DNA of 64,000 nt from Raffaelea ambrosiae. Taxonomy: Eukaryota > Ascomycota > Sordariomycetes > Ophiostomatales > Ophiostomataceae. Of this stretch, positions 20,904-32,694 are shown one piece after another (positions within the stretch are counted from its first letter, which is position 1; every line of letters starts with the position of its first letter). The stretch covers positions 434,001 through 498,000 of the forward strand of contig PCDI01000002.1 of assembly GCA_002778195.1 (NCBI GenBank), in the 5' to 3' direction. The notes beneath the pieces are model-generated. The model worked only from the letters and a program-made list of their open reading frames with translations, ran no database searches and was not told where the DNA came from. The translations under genes were made by a program, and so were the position numbers.

Positions 20904-22823
20904 ATGACTCTCTCCAACGGCACTGCCAGCCTGGCCGACAAGGTGCCCCATAGCAATCGTGTCGAAGAGGGCTCCATCAACATCGAGCCTGCCATCCTCC
21001 CCAAGACCACCGTCCCTGAGGGTACCGATGCTCTTGTTGTCGCCGTCGACATCATCAACAACTTCAGCAAACACCTGACCGCCAAAGACTATGACGGCGT
21101 TGCATCTTTGTTCAGTGCCGACGGTGCCTGGCGCGACCACCTCGGCCTCTCCTGGGACTTCCACACACTGCAAGGTCCCGCCAAGATTGCCGCCTTTCTG
21201 AAAGACGGCCAGAGCTCAAGCCTCAAGACCGTCGCCGTGGACGAAGTCACGCTGTCCCGCCAGCCCGCCGTGACCAACCTCGACGCCTTTGGCATCACCA
21301 GGGTTGTCCAATTCTTTGTCGACTTCACCACCGACGTTGGCCAGGGCCAGGGCGTCGGCCGTGCCATTTATGAGGAAGGCGGCTCCTGGAAGCTCATCTC
21401 CTTTTACACGGTGCTGCGCAAGCTCAAGGGTGTCGACGAGCCGATCGGCCCCCATCGTCCGATCGGTGCCTCCCACGGCGGCGGCCGCAACATGAAGAAC
21501 TGGCTCGAGCAGCGCCAGGAAGACGAGAACTTTGAAAAGAGCGACCCGGTGGTCTTTGTGATTGGCGCCGGCCAGGGCGGCCTCACCTCGGCCGCTCGCC
21601 TCAAGATGCTAGGCGTGCCCACGCTCGTCATCGACCGCGAGAACCGCGTCGGCGACAACTGGCGCAACCGCTACCGCCAGCTCGTCCTGCACGACGTCAT
21701 CTGGTTCGACCACCTGCCGTACCTCGAGTTCCCGCCCTTCTGGCCCGTCTTCACCCCCAAGGACAAGCTCGGCGACTTCTTCGAGGCCTACGTCAAGCTG
21801 CTCGAGCTCAACGTCTGGACCCAGACCGAGATTGTGTCCCTCCGCTACGATGCCGCCCAGAAGCGGTACGACGTCACCGTCGAGCGCACCAAGGCCGACG
21901 GCACCACGAAAGAAACGCGCACTTTCCATCCCCGGCACATCATCCAGGCCACCGGCCACTCGGGCAAGAAGAACCTCCCCGACATCAAGGGCCTCGACGC
22001 CTTCCAGGGCCGTGCCTGCCACAGCTCCGAGTTCCCGGGCGCGGTGCCGCAGCCAGACAACGCCACCGTCAAGCGCCGCGCCATTGTTGTCGGCTCGTGC
22101 AACTCGGGCCACGACATTGCACAGGACTACTACGAGAACGGCTACGACGTCACCATGGTGCAGCGGTCGTCCACGTGCGTGGTGAGCTCGGCCGCCATTG
22201 AAGAGATTGCCATGGCCGGCCTGTACTCGGAGGCCGTCCAGGCGAAGCTGCCCGTCGACGACGCCGACCTGCTCAACTGGAGCACCAGCTCGGCCGTGGC
22301 CAAGACGGTGCAGGCCCAGATCACGACGCTGTCCATCCAAAAGGACGCCGAGCTGCTGGCCAACCTGGAAAAGGCCGGCTTCCAGCTCGACCGCGGCAAC
22401 GACGGCGCCGGCCTCCTCTTCAAGTACTTCCAGCGCGGCGGCGGCTACTACATCGACGTCGGGTGCAGCCAGCTGATCATCGAAGGCAAGATCAAGATCA
22501 AGTCGGGCCAGGAAATCACAGAGGCAGCGGCCGACGGACTGGTCTTTGCCGACGGCAGCAAGCTCCTGGCCGACGAGATCGTCTTCGCCACGGGCTACCA
22601 GAACATGCGCACCCAGACGCGGGTGCTTTTTGGCGACGAGCTGGCGGACGCGTGCCACGACGTCTGGGGCTTTGACCAGGAGGGCGAGTTCCGGACCATG
22701 TGGCGGCGGAGCGGCCAGCCGGGCTACTGGTTCATGGGCGGCAATCTGGCCTTGTCGCGATACTTTAGTCACCTTCTGGCGCTGCAGATCAAGGCACAGG
22801 AGGAAGGATTGGCGAGCTATTAA
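20904..22823 (+). CDS. NTF2/SnoaL-FAD monooxygenase fusion (FMO/BVMO family)
   Basis: This intronless gene encodes 639 aa. ATG 20904 (MTLSNG) is preferred over one at 20835, whose extra 23 residues look untranslated. Residues about 45-165 form an NTF2/SnoaL-like domain (FSKHLTAKDYDGVASLFSADGAWRDHLGLSWDF). Residues about 215-635 are a class B flavoprotein monooxygenase with the FAD motif GAGQGG at 221-226, DNWRNRY after the first strand, a BVMO-like FQGRACHSSEFPG segment and an NADPH-binding GSCNSGHDIA around 397-406. The expected reaction is NADPH- and O2-dependent oxygenation of an unknown ketone, amine or aromatic substrate. Fungal homologues with this architecture are common. It is convergent with a Zn2Cys6 regulator. 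Confidence 0.88.
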   Translation: MTLSNGTASLADKVPHSNRVEEGSINIEPAILPKTTVPEGTDALVVAVDIINNFSKHLTAKDYDGVASLFSADGAWRDHLGLSWDFHTLQGPAKIAAFLKDGQSSSLKTVAVDEVTLSRQPAVTNLDAFGITRVVQFFVDFTTDVGQGQGVGRAIYEEGGSWKLISFYTVLRKLKGVDEPIGPHRPIGASHGGGRNMKNWLEQRQEDENFEKSDPVVFVIGAGQGGLTSAARLKMLGVPTLVIDRENRVGDNWRNRYRQLVLHDVIWFDHLPYLEFPPFWPVFTPKDKLGDFFEAYVKLLELNVWTQTEIVSLRYDAAQKRYDVTVERTKADGTTKETRTFHPRHIIQATGHSGKKNLPDIKGLDAFQGRACHSSEFPGAVPQPDNATVKRRAIVVGSCNSGHDIAQDYYENGYDVTMVQRSSTCVVSSAAIEEIAMAGLYSEAVQAKLPVDDADLLNWSTSSAVAKTVQAQITTLSIQKDAELLANLEKAGFQLDRGNDGAGLLFKYFQRGGGYYIDVGCSQLIIEGKIKIKSGQEITEAAADGLVFADGSKLLADEIVFATGYQNMRTQTRVLFGDELADACHDVWGFDQEGEFRTMWRRSGQPGYWFMGGNLALSRYFSHLLALQIKAQEEGLASY

Positions 22824-23050
22824 AAAGGGAAAGGTACGAAATGGGCAAGTACTTAGACAATGTGTTCACTGTGTTTTTTTGTGTTTCTCCCCTCTAGAAT
22901 GTTCTTGGGGGGTGGGGGTGATGGTATCAACGAGATATATAGAAATGACCAATACAAAGGCAAAATTCCACCAAAAAAAAAAATAGAAGAAAAAAGACAT
23001 GTCCCCGATACATCAAAGATTTACTGCCGGGGATGACACACCAACACCCT

Positions 23051-25562
23051 CTATGGTGTCTGGTGTGCATCGTTGGCGAGTCTCTCTTCTCGTCTCCTGT
23101 TGAGGGCAAGAACCACTTCGTATTCATGGCCTATGGACGGGCTGTCCTCCGCACACTTCTTCAAGAAGTCGAGCGCGTGGACTCGCCAACTGTTGTAGCT
23201 GTCTGGGATCAGCCGTCGGTGCTCGGGCAACGGCGATGTTTCCAGGGTGTGGAGGATCAGCAGCTGGCCAAAGAGTCTGTGCATTGTCAGCATTTGTTCT
23301 TCTTGTCCATGTCCCAGAAGCATGCTACATACTGAGTACAGATGAAAAACTTCATGGTCAAACAATTCATGACGCTCAGGGTTGGCCGAAGCGCAGTCAA
23401 CCAGTCCAGTGCCACCGTAAGGGTGGTCCGGCACTTGTCAAACTCTTCTTTGCTCATGGTGTCGGGGTGGTGGAGAGCACGATGTCTAGATGGTCAGTCC
23501 GGCATGTAGAGACGTGGAGACGAGATCACAAACATACAGAAGAGGCCGCCGCAAATGATATTGCGCAACGAGATACCGGGCGGGCAGCCACGGAACCACA
23601 ATGGCATGCGCGGGGGTGGGAAGGGAAGGGTTGGGATTGTCATCATCCCACTGGAGAATCTCTGGCAGCTGAGACCGCCACTGTTCCAGCTGGTGAAGCA
23701 GCTCGTCTTCCAGCGCCTGTGGCGGGTAGTCATGGGTGGTCATGGTTGCCGCGCCCGCCTCGCCCGTCGTCTGGCCGTTGGCCAGGGCCTTTCGCCGGTT
23801 GGCAAACATGCTGTCACAGAGGCGTGTGAGAATAATGCGGTGGGCAATTTGTGACAAGAAGTGGTAATGGCAGAATGAGTCCTGCTCGGCCTCCCGGGCC
23901 TCCATGGCAGATGGGGTCGGCGTCGTGGTCAGGGAGACAAACGAGGAGATGCCAGGGAACTCGACAAATTTGGGAAGCGGCACGCGGTCTTCAAAGTCCA
24001 GCAAACTGGATATGGGAAGATCGAGTTCCTGTGTCAGGACGGCTTCGAACATGGCTGTGATCCAAAACAGGCGAGACTGCATATCCATGGTCCATTCGTC
24101 GCAGTCTTTGGGGGTACTGCTGTGCGATTAGCGTGCGTCATGTTTGGGAATACGAAGGCACAAAAGACACGTACCAGGCCCAGAACGCCGTGCAGCAGGC
24201 ACTGGCACGGGTCACCATCGACCACCAGTCAACCGGCCGAATGAGCTGTGCGTAGAAGAGCCTGGCACGCAAGTTAGCCATTGTGTCGGGATGAAGTTGC
24301 AGAAGACAACTAGGCGACACTGGGTTGCATACCCTGACAACAGGTGATACTGGCAGGCTTGCAGGCTGTTGTCACAGTTCAGCAAGCCAATGCGCTTGCG
24401 CGCCTCGTTGAAAAACACAAGGCCATCGTCCCAGCCGTCGTCCTGCACGGCCATGCTGTCAAAGCCAGCCTCGCACAGCGCCTTCCGGCCCATGACGCCC
24501 AGGGCCATTGTCGCGAGCACCACACAGCTCTCAATGTTGTATCCGAACTCGCTGCTGATGGCCACGGCCAGGCTGTGCTGGCTGAACAGTTTTCGGTCGA
24601 GAATGGGGTTGCCGAGATTGAACGTCAAAAAGTACTTGTCGCCCAGCTCCTTGACCACCGAAACGTTCAGTCGGGCCAGCCAGTTGTTGTCGTTGGGCGA
24701 GGGCATCGGCATCGGCAGCGGCGGTCTCCGCTGTTCCAGGACCGTCGCAGCTGCTATTTCATATGCATACGTCTCGTCGTGGAGAACATCCCGAAGCAGT
24801 CGCCGGACAGCCGGCCAGCTGGCCAGTTGCCGGATGGGATACTGCAGAACGGGGACGTGGCGCGGCCGCCGGATGGTCTGGGCAGTGGTGTCTGCAGGGG
24901 ACAGGAGAGACGGGATGCCAGACGAGCCGCCTCCTGCCTCGCGACTGTGGTGGCTGGCCGGCGAAAAGGCCGCATCAGTAGCTGCAGTGTGTGAACTGGA
25001 ACGCCGGATTCTCTCGGGCGTCTGCACGGTCTGGGGTGCAGCCGTTGGCGACTCGACAGCCGAGCGTTTCCGCGAGGCAGGCCGTGCATGACTGCTGTGC
25101 AACTCTTGCTGGTCTTCGATCTTGGACTCAATCCTCTGCAGGGTATTGAAGATCATGCCCAGCGAGACTTCGTTCCTGCATCGCGTCAGCCCTTATCTGG
25201 GGACATGCCGGCCAGGGCAGACATGGGGGAGGGGGGGCAGACGGACTTGGTGGCCTTCCGCTCGGCAAACTTGCACTCGACACCGGCGGTGCGGCACAGC
25301 CCGCAGGGATTCCCGCCATCGCAACGAGTCTTCTTCTGGCGGCAGTTCTCGCATGCCTGTGGTGTGTTAGCATGGCACGGCCCAGCGGCAGGATTCCGGG
25401 GCTCCGACACACCTGGCGGGCTATGAACAGCCGCTGTCGCTTGGGGTTAACCGTGGTATCGATTTCCGCATGGTCCGTCCCCCAGACGGCCTGTATGCTG
25501 GGCTCGCGCTCGTGCTGTGGGTTGGGAGGTTGCCCCATTGGGAGAGGCAGGGTCAATAACAC
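23051..25562 (-). CDS. Zn2Cys6 transcription factor with fungal_trans domain
   Basis: Seven exons on the minus strand: 25562..25413, 25356..25247, 25175..24333, 24261..24175, 24116..23538, 23485..23333 and 23276..23051, coding for 715 aa. The zinc cluster is C52-x2-C55-x6-C62-x5-C68-x2-C71-x6-C78 (ACENCRQKKTRCDGGNPCGLC), a nuclear DNA-binding domain. A Ser/Pro-rich linker and the middle homology region follow, with FYAQLIRPVDWWS and a C-terminal block FFICTQLFGQLLILHTLE typical of the family. Intron 1 falls between the upstream leader and the first Cys. At the intron before exon 5 two acceptors 3 nt apart (CAGCAG) could add one Ser. It may regulate the divergent SDR/transporter pair or the monooxygenase next door (inference from position). 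Confidence 0.85.
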
Positions 25563-25810
25563 GCCGGATGAAACAACAAGGACGGAGTGAAGCTTTCAGG
25601 AGATGAGCAAGTCGCCCCGAAAAAAAACGCTTGTGGATATTTTGTTTATCTTTGTCAGCAAAAGGTGGGCCTCTTTCCCCCGCTAAAGAACAGCCCTGCA
25701 GCTAAAACGGCTGGCGCCATTGACAGTGCTTGTCGCGGCACCTTCCCCGCACGTCTGGCTGCTGGATACGGCAAATCAACGCAGCGTATTATGCCGAATT
25801 CCCCTCCTCC

Positions 25811-26677
25811 TTACAGCTTTGCGGCCTCGAATCCCGTCCCCGTCGAGCTTGTCAGCCCACCGTCCACCACCAACGTCTGTCCCGCTATGTACCCTGCCGC
25901 GGCGTCGCTGGCCAGGAACGCGGCAGCTGCGGCCACGTCCCAGGCGCTGCCCATTCGTCCCATGGGCACGTTGTGCTGCGTAATCTTTCTGAAGGTCTCC
26001 TGCTCGGCCGGGTCGGAACTCTTTTCCATCCGCTCCACCAACGGCGTGTATACCAGGCCAGGGGCTACGGCGTTGAGTCGGACGCCCTTGCTGGCGTACA
26101 GACAAGCGGTGACCTTGGTCAGGTGCACGACGGCCGCCTTGGCTGCGTTGTAGGCCACTTGCGGCTTGCCGAGGAACCGAAGGCCCGCAATGGACGCGTT
26201 GTTGACCACGGCCCCAGACTTTTGCTTCTCCATGATGGGAAGGACGGCGTGCAGACTCAGGTAGACACTCTTGAGATTCACGGCGACTTGCTTGTCCCAT
26301 GTCGCCTCGCTCATGGAGGCTGGGTCCCCAGACGCCGTAGCACCCACGTTGTTGACCAGGATGTCGATTCGCCCATGCTTGGCTAAGCAGGCATCGACAG
26401 CTGCCTGTACGTCTGTGGCGCTGGTGACGTCGGCTTTCATAATGTCGCAGACGGCTCCATTGTGTGCGGCCTGTACGCGGTCCACAGTGTACTGGGCAGC
26501 GGCCAGGTCGATGTCGCATCCAAAGAGCTTGACGCCGTTGTGTGCCAGCACCCAGGCAATGGCGGCCCCATTTCCCCAGCTGGCCGCAGTGTCCGAGCTG
26601 GGACTTTTGACCTGTCCAATTCCCAGGATCAGGGCCACTTTTCCGTGGAGGTCGGGGTAAACGGGGCAGTTGTCCAT
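25811..26677 (-). CDS. short-chain dehydrogenase/reductase (SDR)
   Basis: This intronless gene encodes 288 aa and has a complete classical SDR core. NNVG follows beta-4, Asn134 lies in helix 4, Ser162 is in VVNNASIAG, and Tyr176/Lys180 form YNAAK. The glycine-rich loop is atypical: between LGIGQ and WGNGAAIA there is an insertion of about a dozen residues compared with TGxxxGIG, seen in a subgroup of fungal SDRs. Asp in GCDID after beta-2 suggests NAD(H). The C-terminal GQTLVVDGGLT is typical. The substrate is unknown. It is divergent from a Dal5-type transporter gene (685 bp between starts), which suggests shared control and a common substrate pathway. Confidence 0.9.
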   Translation of the reverse strand: MDNCPVYPDLHGKVALILGIGQVKSPSSDTAASWGNGAAIAWVLAHNGVKLFGCDIDLAAAQYTVDRVQAAHNGAVCDIMKADVTSATDVQAAVDACLAKHGRIDILVNNVGATASGDPASMSEATWDKQVAVNLKSVYLSLHAVLPIMEKQKSGAVVNNASIAGLRFLGKPQVAYNAAKAAVVHLTKVTACLYASKGVRLNAVAPGLVYTPLVERMEKSSDPAEQETFRKITQHNVPMGRMGSAWDVAAAAAFLASDAAAGYIAGQTLVVDGGLTSSTGTGFEAAKL

Positions 26678-27362
26678 GGTGCCTTGCTGGTGTGCGAGTT
26701 GGCGAGGGATCGAATGCTACAAGGAAACGTATGTTTTGTGACTGTGGAATGAGTCTCTAAATACTCAGTTCTTCTGTGACCGACCCGTATTCTTTGGCGT
26801 CCGGTTCTCGGCTGTGGACGGCGAGTGCTGGTTTGCAAAGTACTTAGCGTCGTGTCGTAAGTGCCCACTTGGCAAGGATACCGACTCTCTTGTCCGTCCC
26901 TGGTACACTTTCCCTCGTCCTCTTCCCGGGCGTCATCTCCGGAATGGCCCAATGTTCCCCGTAATCTACTGCTATGGAGCCTCCTCAGACCATCTAGCCG
27001 AAGAGGGACACGAACAATGAGGAGCAAGATCCATCGGCGGACGGCGTCCGAGTCAACAGGGTTGGTTGCCGGACCATTTGTGATCCGACCCCAGATGTGG
27101 TCCTGGTTCCCCTCCCCCGACCCCTTTTCTCCGCACTCGCTACCCCACGGGGAAAGGAACAAGACGATGATCCCTAACGTGGTTTGTCACCCGTTCAATT
27201 GGTGTCTGGGTATTGGGCTGTCCTGCTCATATATACCAGACTGTGTCACAGTCTCCGCCCCCATCTGAGATTATTTAGATTGTGTTTCCCGGAAATCGCA
27301 TTTGCAGTCGCGTACTCCTTCCACTATCCTTGCCCATTCATCTTGTTTTCTTATTATTGAAA
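26678..27362. other. divergent promoter, SDR / Dal5-type transporter
   Basis: This 685-bp region between divergent starts has no supportable gene. The last 100 bp before 27363 are pyrimidine-rich. Confidence 0.5.
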
Positions 27363-29193
27363 ATGTCAAGCGACGAGAAGATCGACCCCCATGCCGCCTC
27401 GGTCGATATGGTGGAGGAAGGCAAGCCAGTTCTCGAGTCCCATACGCCTGTACTCACAGAAGAGGAAAAGAGGCTAGAAAAGAGGTACTAGAGTTCCCCA
27501 TTGCAATGTTCGAGTGCTCGTCTAATGGCTGCGTCAGGATTGTGCGCAAGATCGACTGCCGACTCCTTCCCGCCACCGCGATCATCTACCTCTTTTGCTA
27601 CATCGACAGATCCAATATTGGTAGGTGCACCTCCCGGCATCGAAAAGGTTCTCAGATTTCTAACACGGACAGGAAATGCCAAAATTCTCAACTCTGACAC
27701 CGGCGACGACATCCTTCAGACGAACCACATGACCAACTACCAATACACCGTTGCGCTGATGCTCTTTCTGGTCGCCTACAGCATCTTCGAGGCGCCGAGC
27801 AATCTCATGCTCAAGATTGTCAGCCCTCGTCGCTGGCTGGCGTTTCTCGTTGTCGCCTTTGGGGCGTTCTGTGCTGGCATCGGTGGCACGAAGAATGCCG
27901 CTGGCGTGACAGCCCTGCGCTTCTTTCTCGGCGCTGCCGAGGCGGGCGTCTTCCCTGGGATGATCTATTACTTTTCTTTCTGGTACAAGGCAGAGGAGCG
28001 TGCTACGCGGATTGCGTCCTTCATGTGCAGCGCCACCTTGTCTGGTGCCTTTGGCGGGTGGGTCTTTTTGGGTTTCGTGTTCGATCTAGGGTGGCGTCCC
28101 ACTAACAAAACCAAGATGCATCGCATACGGCGTTGGCCACATGAACCGGGCTGGCGGCCTCTCGGCATGGAGATATTTATTTATCTTTGAAGGAATTCCA
28201 TCGAGTGAGTTGGCCGTCGTGAAATTTCATCTTATTTTTGCGTTTCATGTTGCGTCGTTGTTTTGTTTTGATTTGTTGGATGTTTGGATTCTTTTTTTTT
28301 GTGAACATTAATCCTCACTATGACGAACGTCAGATAATCTCATAATCTTGTCACTAACAAATTCCAATAACAGTTATCCTCGGCGTCATACTATTCTTCT
28401 TCTTGCCCAGTTATCCAGAAGATGTCAACTGGCTGACACCCGAAGAGAAACTACTTGAACAACGCCGACTCGGTATCCATGGCAAGGCCAGAGAAGAACG
28501 CATCAACTGGGCAGATGCCCGGGCGGTTCTTTTGGACGGCCGCATGTGGCTGCACTACGCTGCCTACGGCTGTGTTGGCAGTGGCGTGTCATCGCTGTCT
28601 CTGTTCGCCCCAACCATTGTCCAAGGTCTGGGATATGCGGGCCTGAACGCTCAGCTGTACACCGTCCCGCCATATGCGGCTGCCTACGTGTTCGCCTTGT
28701 TCGCGTCTTGGGTCTCCGACCGCCTATGCCAGCGTGGCCTCGTGGCGGGCCTGTCGTTTACCCTGGGCTTTGTCTCGTACATTATCTTAGGTATGCGCTT
28801 GATGCATTAACGTCTGCTTTGAAAGTCCCTTTACTGACATCGCCAGCTGCTCTTCCCGGCGAATCATACAAGGCTCGCTATGCACTTTTGTGTCTAGCAA
28901 CGTGTGGTGTCTTTGGCGGTCTTCCCGCACTCTGTGCATGGGTGGGAGACAACAGCAGGACAACCACGGCGGGTGCTCTTTCAACAGGACTGAACATTGC
29001 CGTCACAGGTCCAGGTCAAATTGTCGGTGTATGGATTTATCGTGCCCAGGACAAGCCCATCTACCGACTGGGACACGGGGTGAATGCCGGTCTCCTCTTC
29101 GTTGGCGCAGTAGTCAGCTTCTCTTTGATGGTGCACTACAAACGGAAAAACGCAAAACTGGTCGGAACTACCGAACAGCGCTGGGTAGAGTAG
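27363..29193 (+). CDS. MFS transporter, Dal5/Tna1 (anion:cation symporter) type, copy 1
   Basis: Six exons (27363..27484, 27538..27620, 27673..28057, 28116..28204, 28374..28790, 28847..29193) encode 480 aa. KIDCRLLPATAIIYLFCYIDRSNIGNAK, LGAAEAGVFPGMIYYFSFWYKAEERATRIASF, GLSAWRYLFIFEGIPS and a C-terminal VHYKRKNAKL segment are hallmarks of fungal allantoate/nicotinate/pantothenate permease-like MFS proteins. It should import a small organic anion across the plasma membrane. Short exons of 83 and 89 nt make naive frame reading misleading; splicing restores every conserved block. It is divergent from the SDR gene and convergent with a sugar transporter. Confidence 0.9.
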
Positions 29194-29452
29194 TTGCACC
29201 AGCTCAACCCTGCAGCCGGCTTGCGCTTCGAGAGAAGGGCCCAAGGGAAACATCCAACCTTGGCTGCACTTTTACCGTGCATCAGAAGCAGTAGGTATGC
29301 AGGTAACGATCCATAGAATTAAATTGCGCCTGGTGAAGCCAGAAGAAAGTTCAGACTCCTCCAACCAACCCCCTTTCGGCTGGTGACCATACTAGTTGTG
29401 TTCTTGTGTGCTTTTTGATATTCTCCTTTCTGCTTTCATCCCAATTACTCCA

Positions 29453-31043
29453 TTACGAATCCGACCTATCCACAGCCACCTGCTTGTCGTGCAGGTTCAT
29501 TTCGATATCCTGCTGGCGTTGACTATCGTCGACTACGCCAAACAACACGTCCATCTGTTCGAGCGACAGGTTCTTGGTCTCGGGCAGCAGGAGGGCAAAG
29601 ATGCAACCGCAAATATTGAGCGTACCGAAAATCTACCAAGTCAATACACGAATCAGGGAAGAGCGAGGACACGGAAGAGGGGAAAAAAGAGGCAGTACTC
29701 ACCATCCACGTCTTCCAGCCAATGTTGAGAATTGCCGTCGGCGTGATCTTGGAGACCACATAGTTCCAGAGCCAGATGTTGGCGGCGCCAATGGCCATGC
29801 CGTAGTCGCGGATGCGCGTTGGGAAGATCTCGCCAATGTACACCCACTGCAGCGGCCCCCACGAGACGGAGTAGGCCACGACGAACAGGTATACGAGGGC
29901 CATCATGCCCTGGCCGGACGGCGTGCCCGCGCCGTTGCCGGGCTCTGTGGGTGGGTGCGTCTTCAGCACGGCGCCCAGGCCAAACAGAAACGCGCCCATG
30001 AAGAACGAGCCGCCGGCCAGGAGGGACTTGCGCGAGAACACCTGCACGCCGCCGGCCAGGAAGAGGACGGTCGACGCGAACTTGATGCACGTAAAGATGC
30101 CCGAGGCCATCAGGGCCGCGTTCTGGGCGGTGTAGCCGATCTGGGCAAAGACGGTCGGCCCGTAGTACAGGATGGCGTTGTGGCCGCACCACATGGCCCA
30201 CAGGCCGACGCCCAGCGCCCACAGCAGGCGCACAAAGTTGTGGCGCTCCAGCAGCTCGCGCATGGTGCGACCCTGGGTGGCGGCCAGCTCCTCCTGTATC
30301 TGGGCGCGGATCTCGGCCATCTCCTGGACGATGGCGGGCGCGTCGGGGGACAGCTGGCCGCGCAGAAAGGTCAGCGAGCGGGCGGCGGCGTCGTTCTGGT
30401 CGCGGCGGGCCAGCCAGCGGGGGCTCTCGGGGACCATGAGCGCGGACGCCATGACGAGGGCAGACAGGATGATCTGCAGCGACAGCGGGGTACGCCACTG
30501 CTTGTCGGTGGCGGCCAGGTGCAGCGAGCAGCCGTAGGTGGTCCAGTAGGCCAGCATGCCGCCGCTGACGAGGAACATCTCGAAGAGCGACATCATGATG
30601 CCGCGCAGCTCCTTGGGCGCGCACTCGGCCACGAACACGGGCGCCACGTTGGAGATCATGCCGACGCCGAAGCCGGCAATGACGCGGCCGCCGTAGATCA
30701 TGCTGAGCGACGGGCCCTGGGCGGCCGTCTGCAGGATGCCGCCGACGAGGAAGAAAAAGCCGGCCAGGGCGAGCAGGTAGCGGCGGCCGATGAAGCGGCT
30801 GGACAGCGGCGGCGCGAAGGCGCCAAAGAAGGCGCCGGCATTGAGCAGGGCGACGACGTTGGACGAGACATAGGTGGCATGGGACTTGGATGCGGCCAGA
30901 CCGAACTCCTTCTTGAAGCTGCCGAGGGCGACCACGCCGCCCGCGATGCCGGTGTCGAAGCCGAACAAACAGGCTCCGATGTTGACGGCGGCCGACACGC
31001 CTATGGCGGCCTTGTGCTGGCGGAGCTCTTCGAGGATGGCCAT
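29453..31043 (-). CDS. MFS sugar-porter family transporter
   Basis: Two exons (31043..29703 and 29632..29453) encode 506 aa with about 12 membrane helices. FGFDTGIAGGVVAL, SRFIGRRYLLALAG, PESPRWLARR, and in the second exon LLPETKNLSLEQMD form the sugar-porter signature set. The last exon begins IFGTLNICGCIFALLLPETK and ends at a TAA at 29453-29455. The substrate is unknown; hexoses, quinate-like polyols and other small molecules are transported by this family. PETKxLSLE is shared with the quinate permease, but the rest is clearly different. It is convergent with the Dal5-type transporter. Confidence 0.9.
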
Positions 31044-31984
31044 CGAGAAGGGTGTGTGTCGCTTTGTCGTCTGGGATTCTGGGGATCGTTTCTTTGTCGG
31101 TCTGTATTATGTGTCTGTTTTGAAGCCCCCCCCCTTCGTTTTCTTGTTTCTCTCCCTGTCTATACTTTTGTTTTTTCCTCTTATTTTTTCTCTTTCGTTT
31201 TCGTCGTATTTCGTAAAAGATGACGCGAAATAAGAGGAGGTCTTCCCGCGCCGATAGTCTTCTTGATTTCACGACAACAAACGCCACTGGGTAAAGCAAA
31301 TACTGAATGTCACCATCCCGTCAGCACGAGAGTATTGTACTCGCAAGAGCCAGTGCAGCAGGATCGAGGCCCCAGCCCCGTTAAGAACGTCCCCGTCCAG
31401 TGCCACGGGGGCCGTGATAGGTACCACAACAGGAGGATCCCATGCCCTACCCGTTCAGTGTCCTATCTGCCTGTTCTGCCGGACACTAACTACAATCTGC
31501 AATCTGAACGCCACAACAGATACCAGGCCCAATATCTCGGCTCGCTTCCGGATAGGCCTTCTGGTAACAGCCACGACGTTGCTATTCGCTAACCGGGTGT
31601 GGCTTCGTGTCCGATAACAAGAGGACTAGCCTTGGCTACTACTACGTCCTCGTAGTTTATTGATAGGAATTGGCCAGGCTTTGGCCAACCGTAGCTGCGG
31701 CTTATGTCAGAAAGCCACGCCGCAACTAGCTGTGGATAGGAAACTGGGACCTGGACCCATACCAAGTCGTCGGCAGGGCAAAAACGTATCGTCATCAGCC
31801 AATAGGACATACTGTTATTCAGTGCGGCCGGATACCTATTTTGGTTCCTGATGCTTTGACATTTCATTTCTTACAGTGTACTGTCTATCTTCGTTGTTTT
31901 CTTCTTTTTTTTTTCTTTTTTTTCTCTTCTTCTTTTTTTTGGCTGGGCTTTCCTATTCAATCCCTTTGCTTCGACCGTTTGTTC
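31044..31984. other. intergenic with pyrimidine tract
   Basis: This 941-bp stretch lies upstream of the sugar transporter and downstream of the 3-hydroxyanthranilate dioxygenase. On the plus strand, T/C-rich runs occupy about 31130-31210 and 31890-31960. I see no gene. Confidence 0.5.
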
Positions 31985-32694
31985 CTATCTCGGATCCGCC
32001 ACCTGGCCGCATATTCCGCACTTACGGTACTCGGGGTTCTCTTGCCACGCCCGAATTAGCGGCTTCAGCTGTGTGCCCAGGTCTGTGCAGTGGAAGACCT
32101 CTTCGCGGATTTTGGTCAGCTCGGGATGGTTGCCCTTGGTGCAGTACCACTGCAGCTTGTCAACCGATTCGTCGGGGCGTTGGCGTTCCATGACGAGGCC
32201 GGTGGTGTCGGTGAACCGGATGGGGTTGTGGGGCGTGTTTGCTGGGAGCAGAGAAAGATTAGAACTCAGCTTCTGTGTTCTGCATACAGGTAGCCATATT
32301 CTTTGTGTCCTTTATCCCGGTAGTAATACTTCGTACCTGGCAGCAAGAACATTTCGCCCTCCTGGATGTGGACATCCCTGAAAGCGCCGTTCTCCACGAT
32401 GCGGAGAAGCATGGCGCCCTTGAGCTGGTAGAACCACTCCTCGGTCTCGTTGACTGCAGCGGAACGTCAGACATGGGCGCTAGCGAGTGACTGGCTGTGC
32501 GCATCTCCCCGCACGGGACCATGCATACCATGAAAGTCGTTGCGCTCGTTGGGTCCACCAACGACCATCAGAATAAAGTCGCTGGCACTGTAGAGGCAGT
32601 AGTTGTTGACCGGGGGCTGCAGCTTGTCGCCGTTGGCCCCGAGCCAAGACGCAAAAGCAATTGGGGCCGGGATGGTGGCCTTGTCGGTCGACAT
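31985..32694 (-). CDS. BNA1: 3-hydroxyanthranilate 3,4-dioxygenase
   Basis: Three exons (32694..32529, 32453..32337, 32241..31985) encode 179 aa, the usual length of the fungal/bacterial single-domain enzyme. Iron ligands are His55 (NDFH), Glu61 (ETEEWFYQ) and His99 (NTPHNP), with the spacing of the family. The C-terminus has YCTKGNH, FHCTDLG and KCGICG, the cysteines of the small metal-binding (rubredoxin-like) site of this subgroup. It cleaves 3-hydroxyanthranilate to 2-amino-3-carboxymuconate semialdehyde. In the NAD de novo pathway this product cyclises to quinolinate. Here the gene is head-to-head with an ACMSD-type decarboxylase that would divert the same product. It may be a second, catabolic copy. 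Confidence 0.93.

Noticed and set aside
29574..31223. Long plus-strand open frame (549 aa) opposite the sugar transporter
   Set aside because: It is antisense to a protein with complete sugar-porter signatures and has the His/Gly/Ala-rich composition of a GC-rich shadow frame.
31870..31960. Transposon or retroelement poly-A/T tail
   Set aside because: The T/C tract has no adjacent reverse-transcriptase or transposase sequence and no target-site duplication that I can see.
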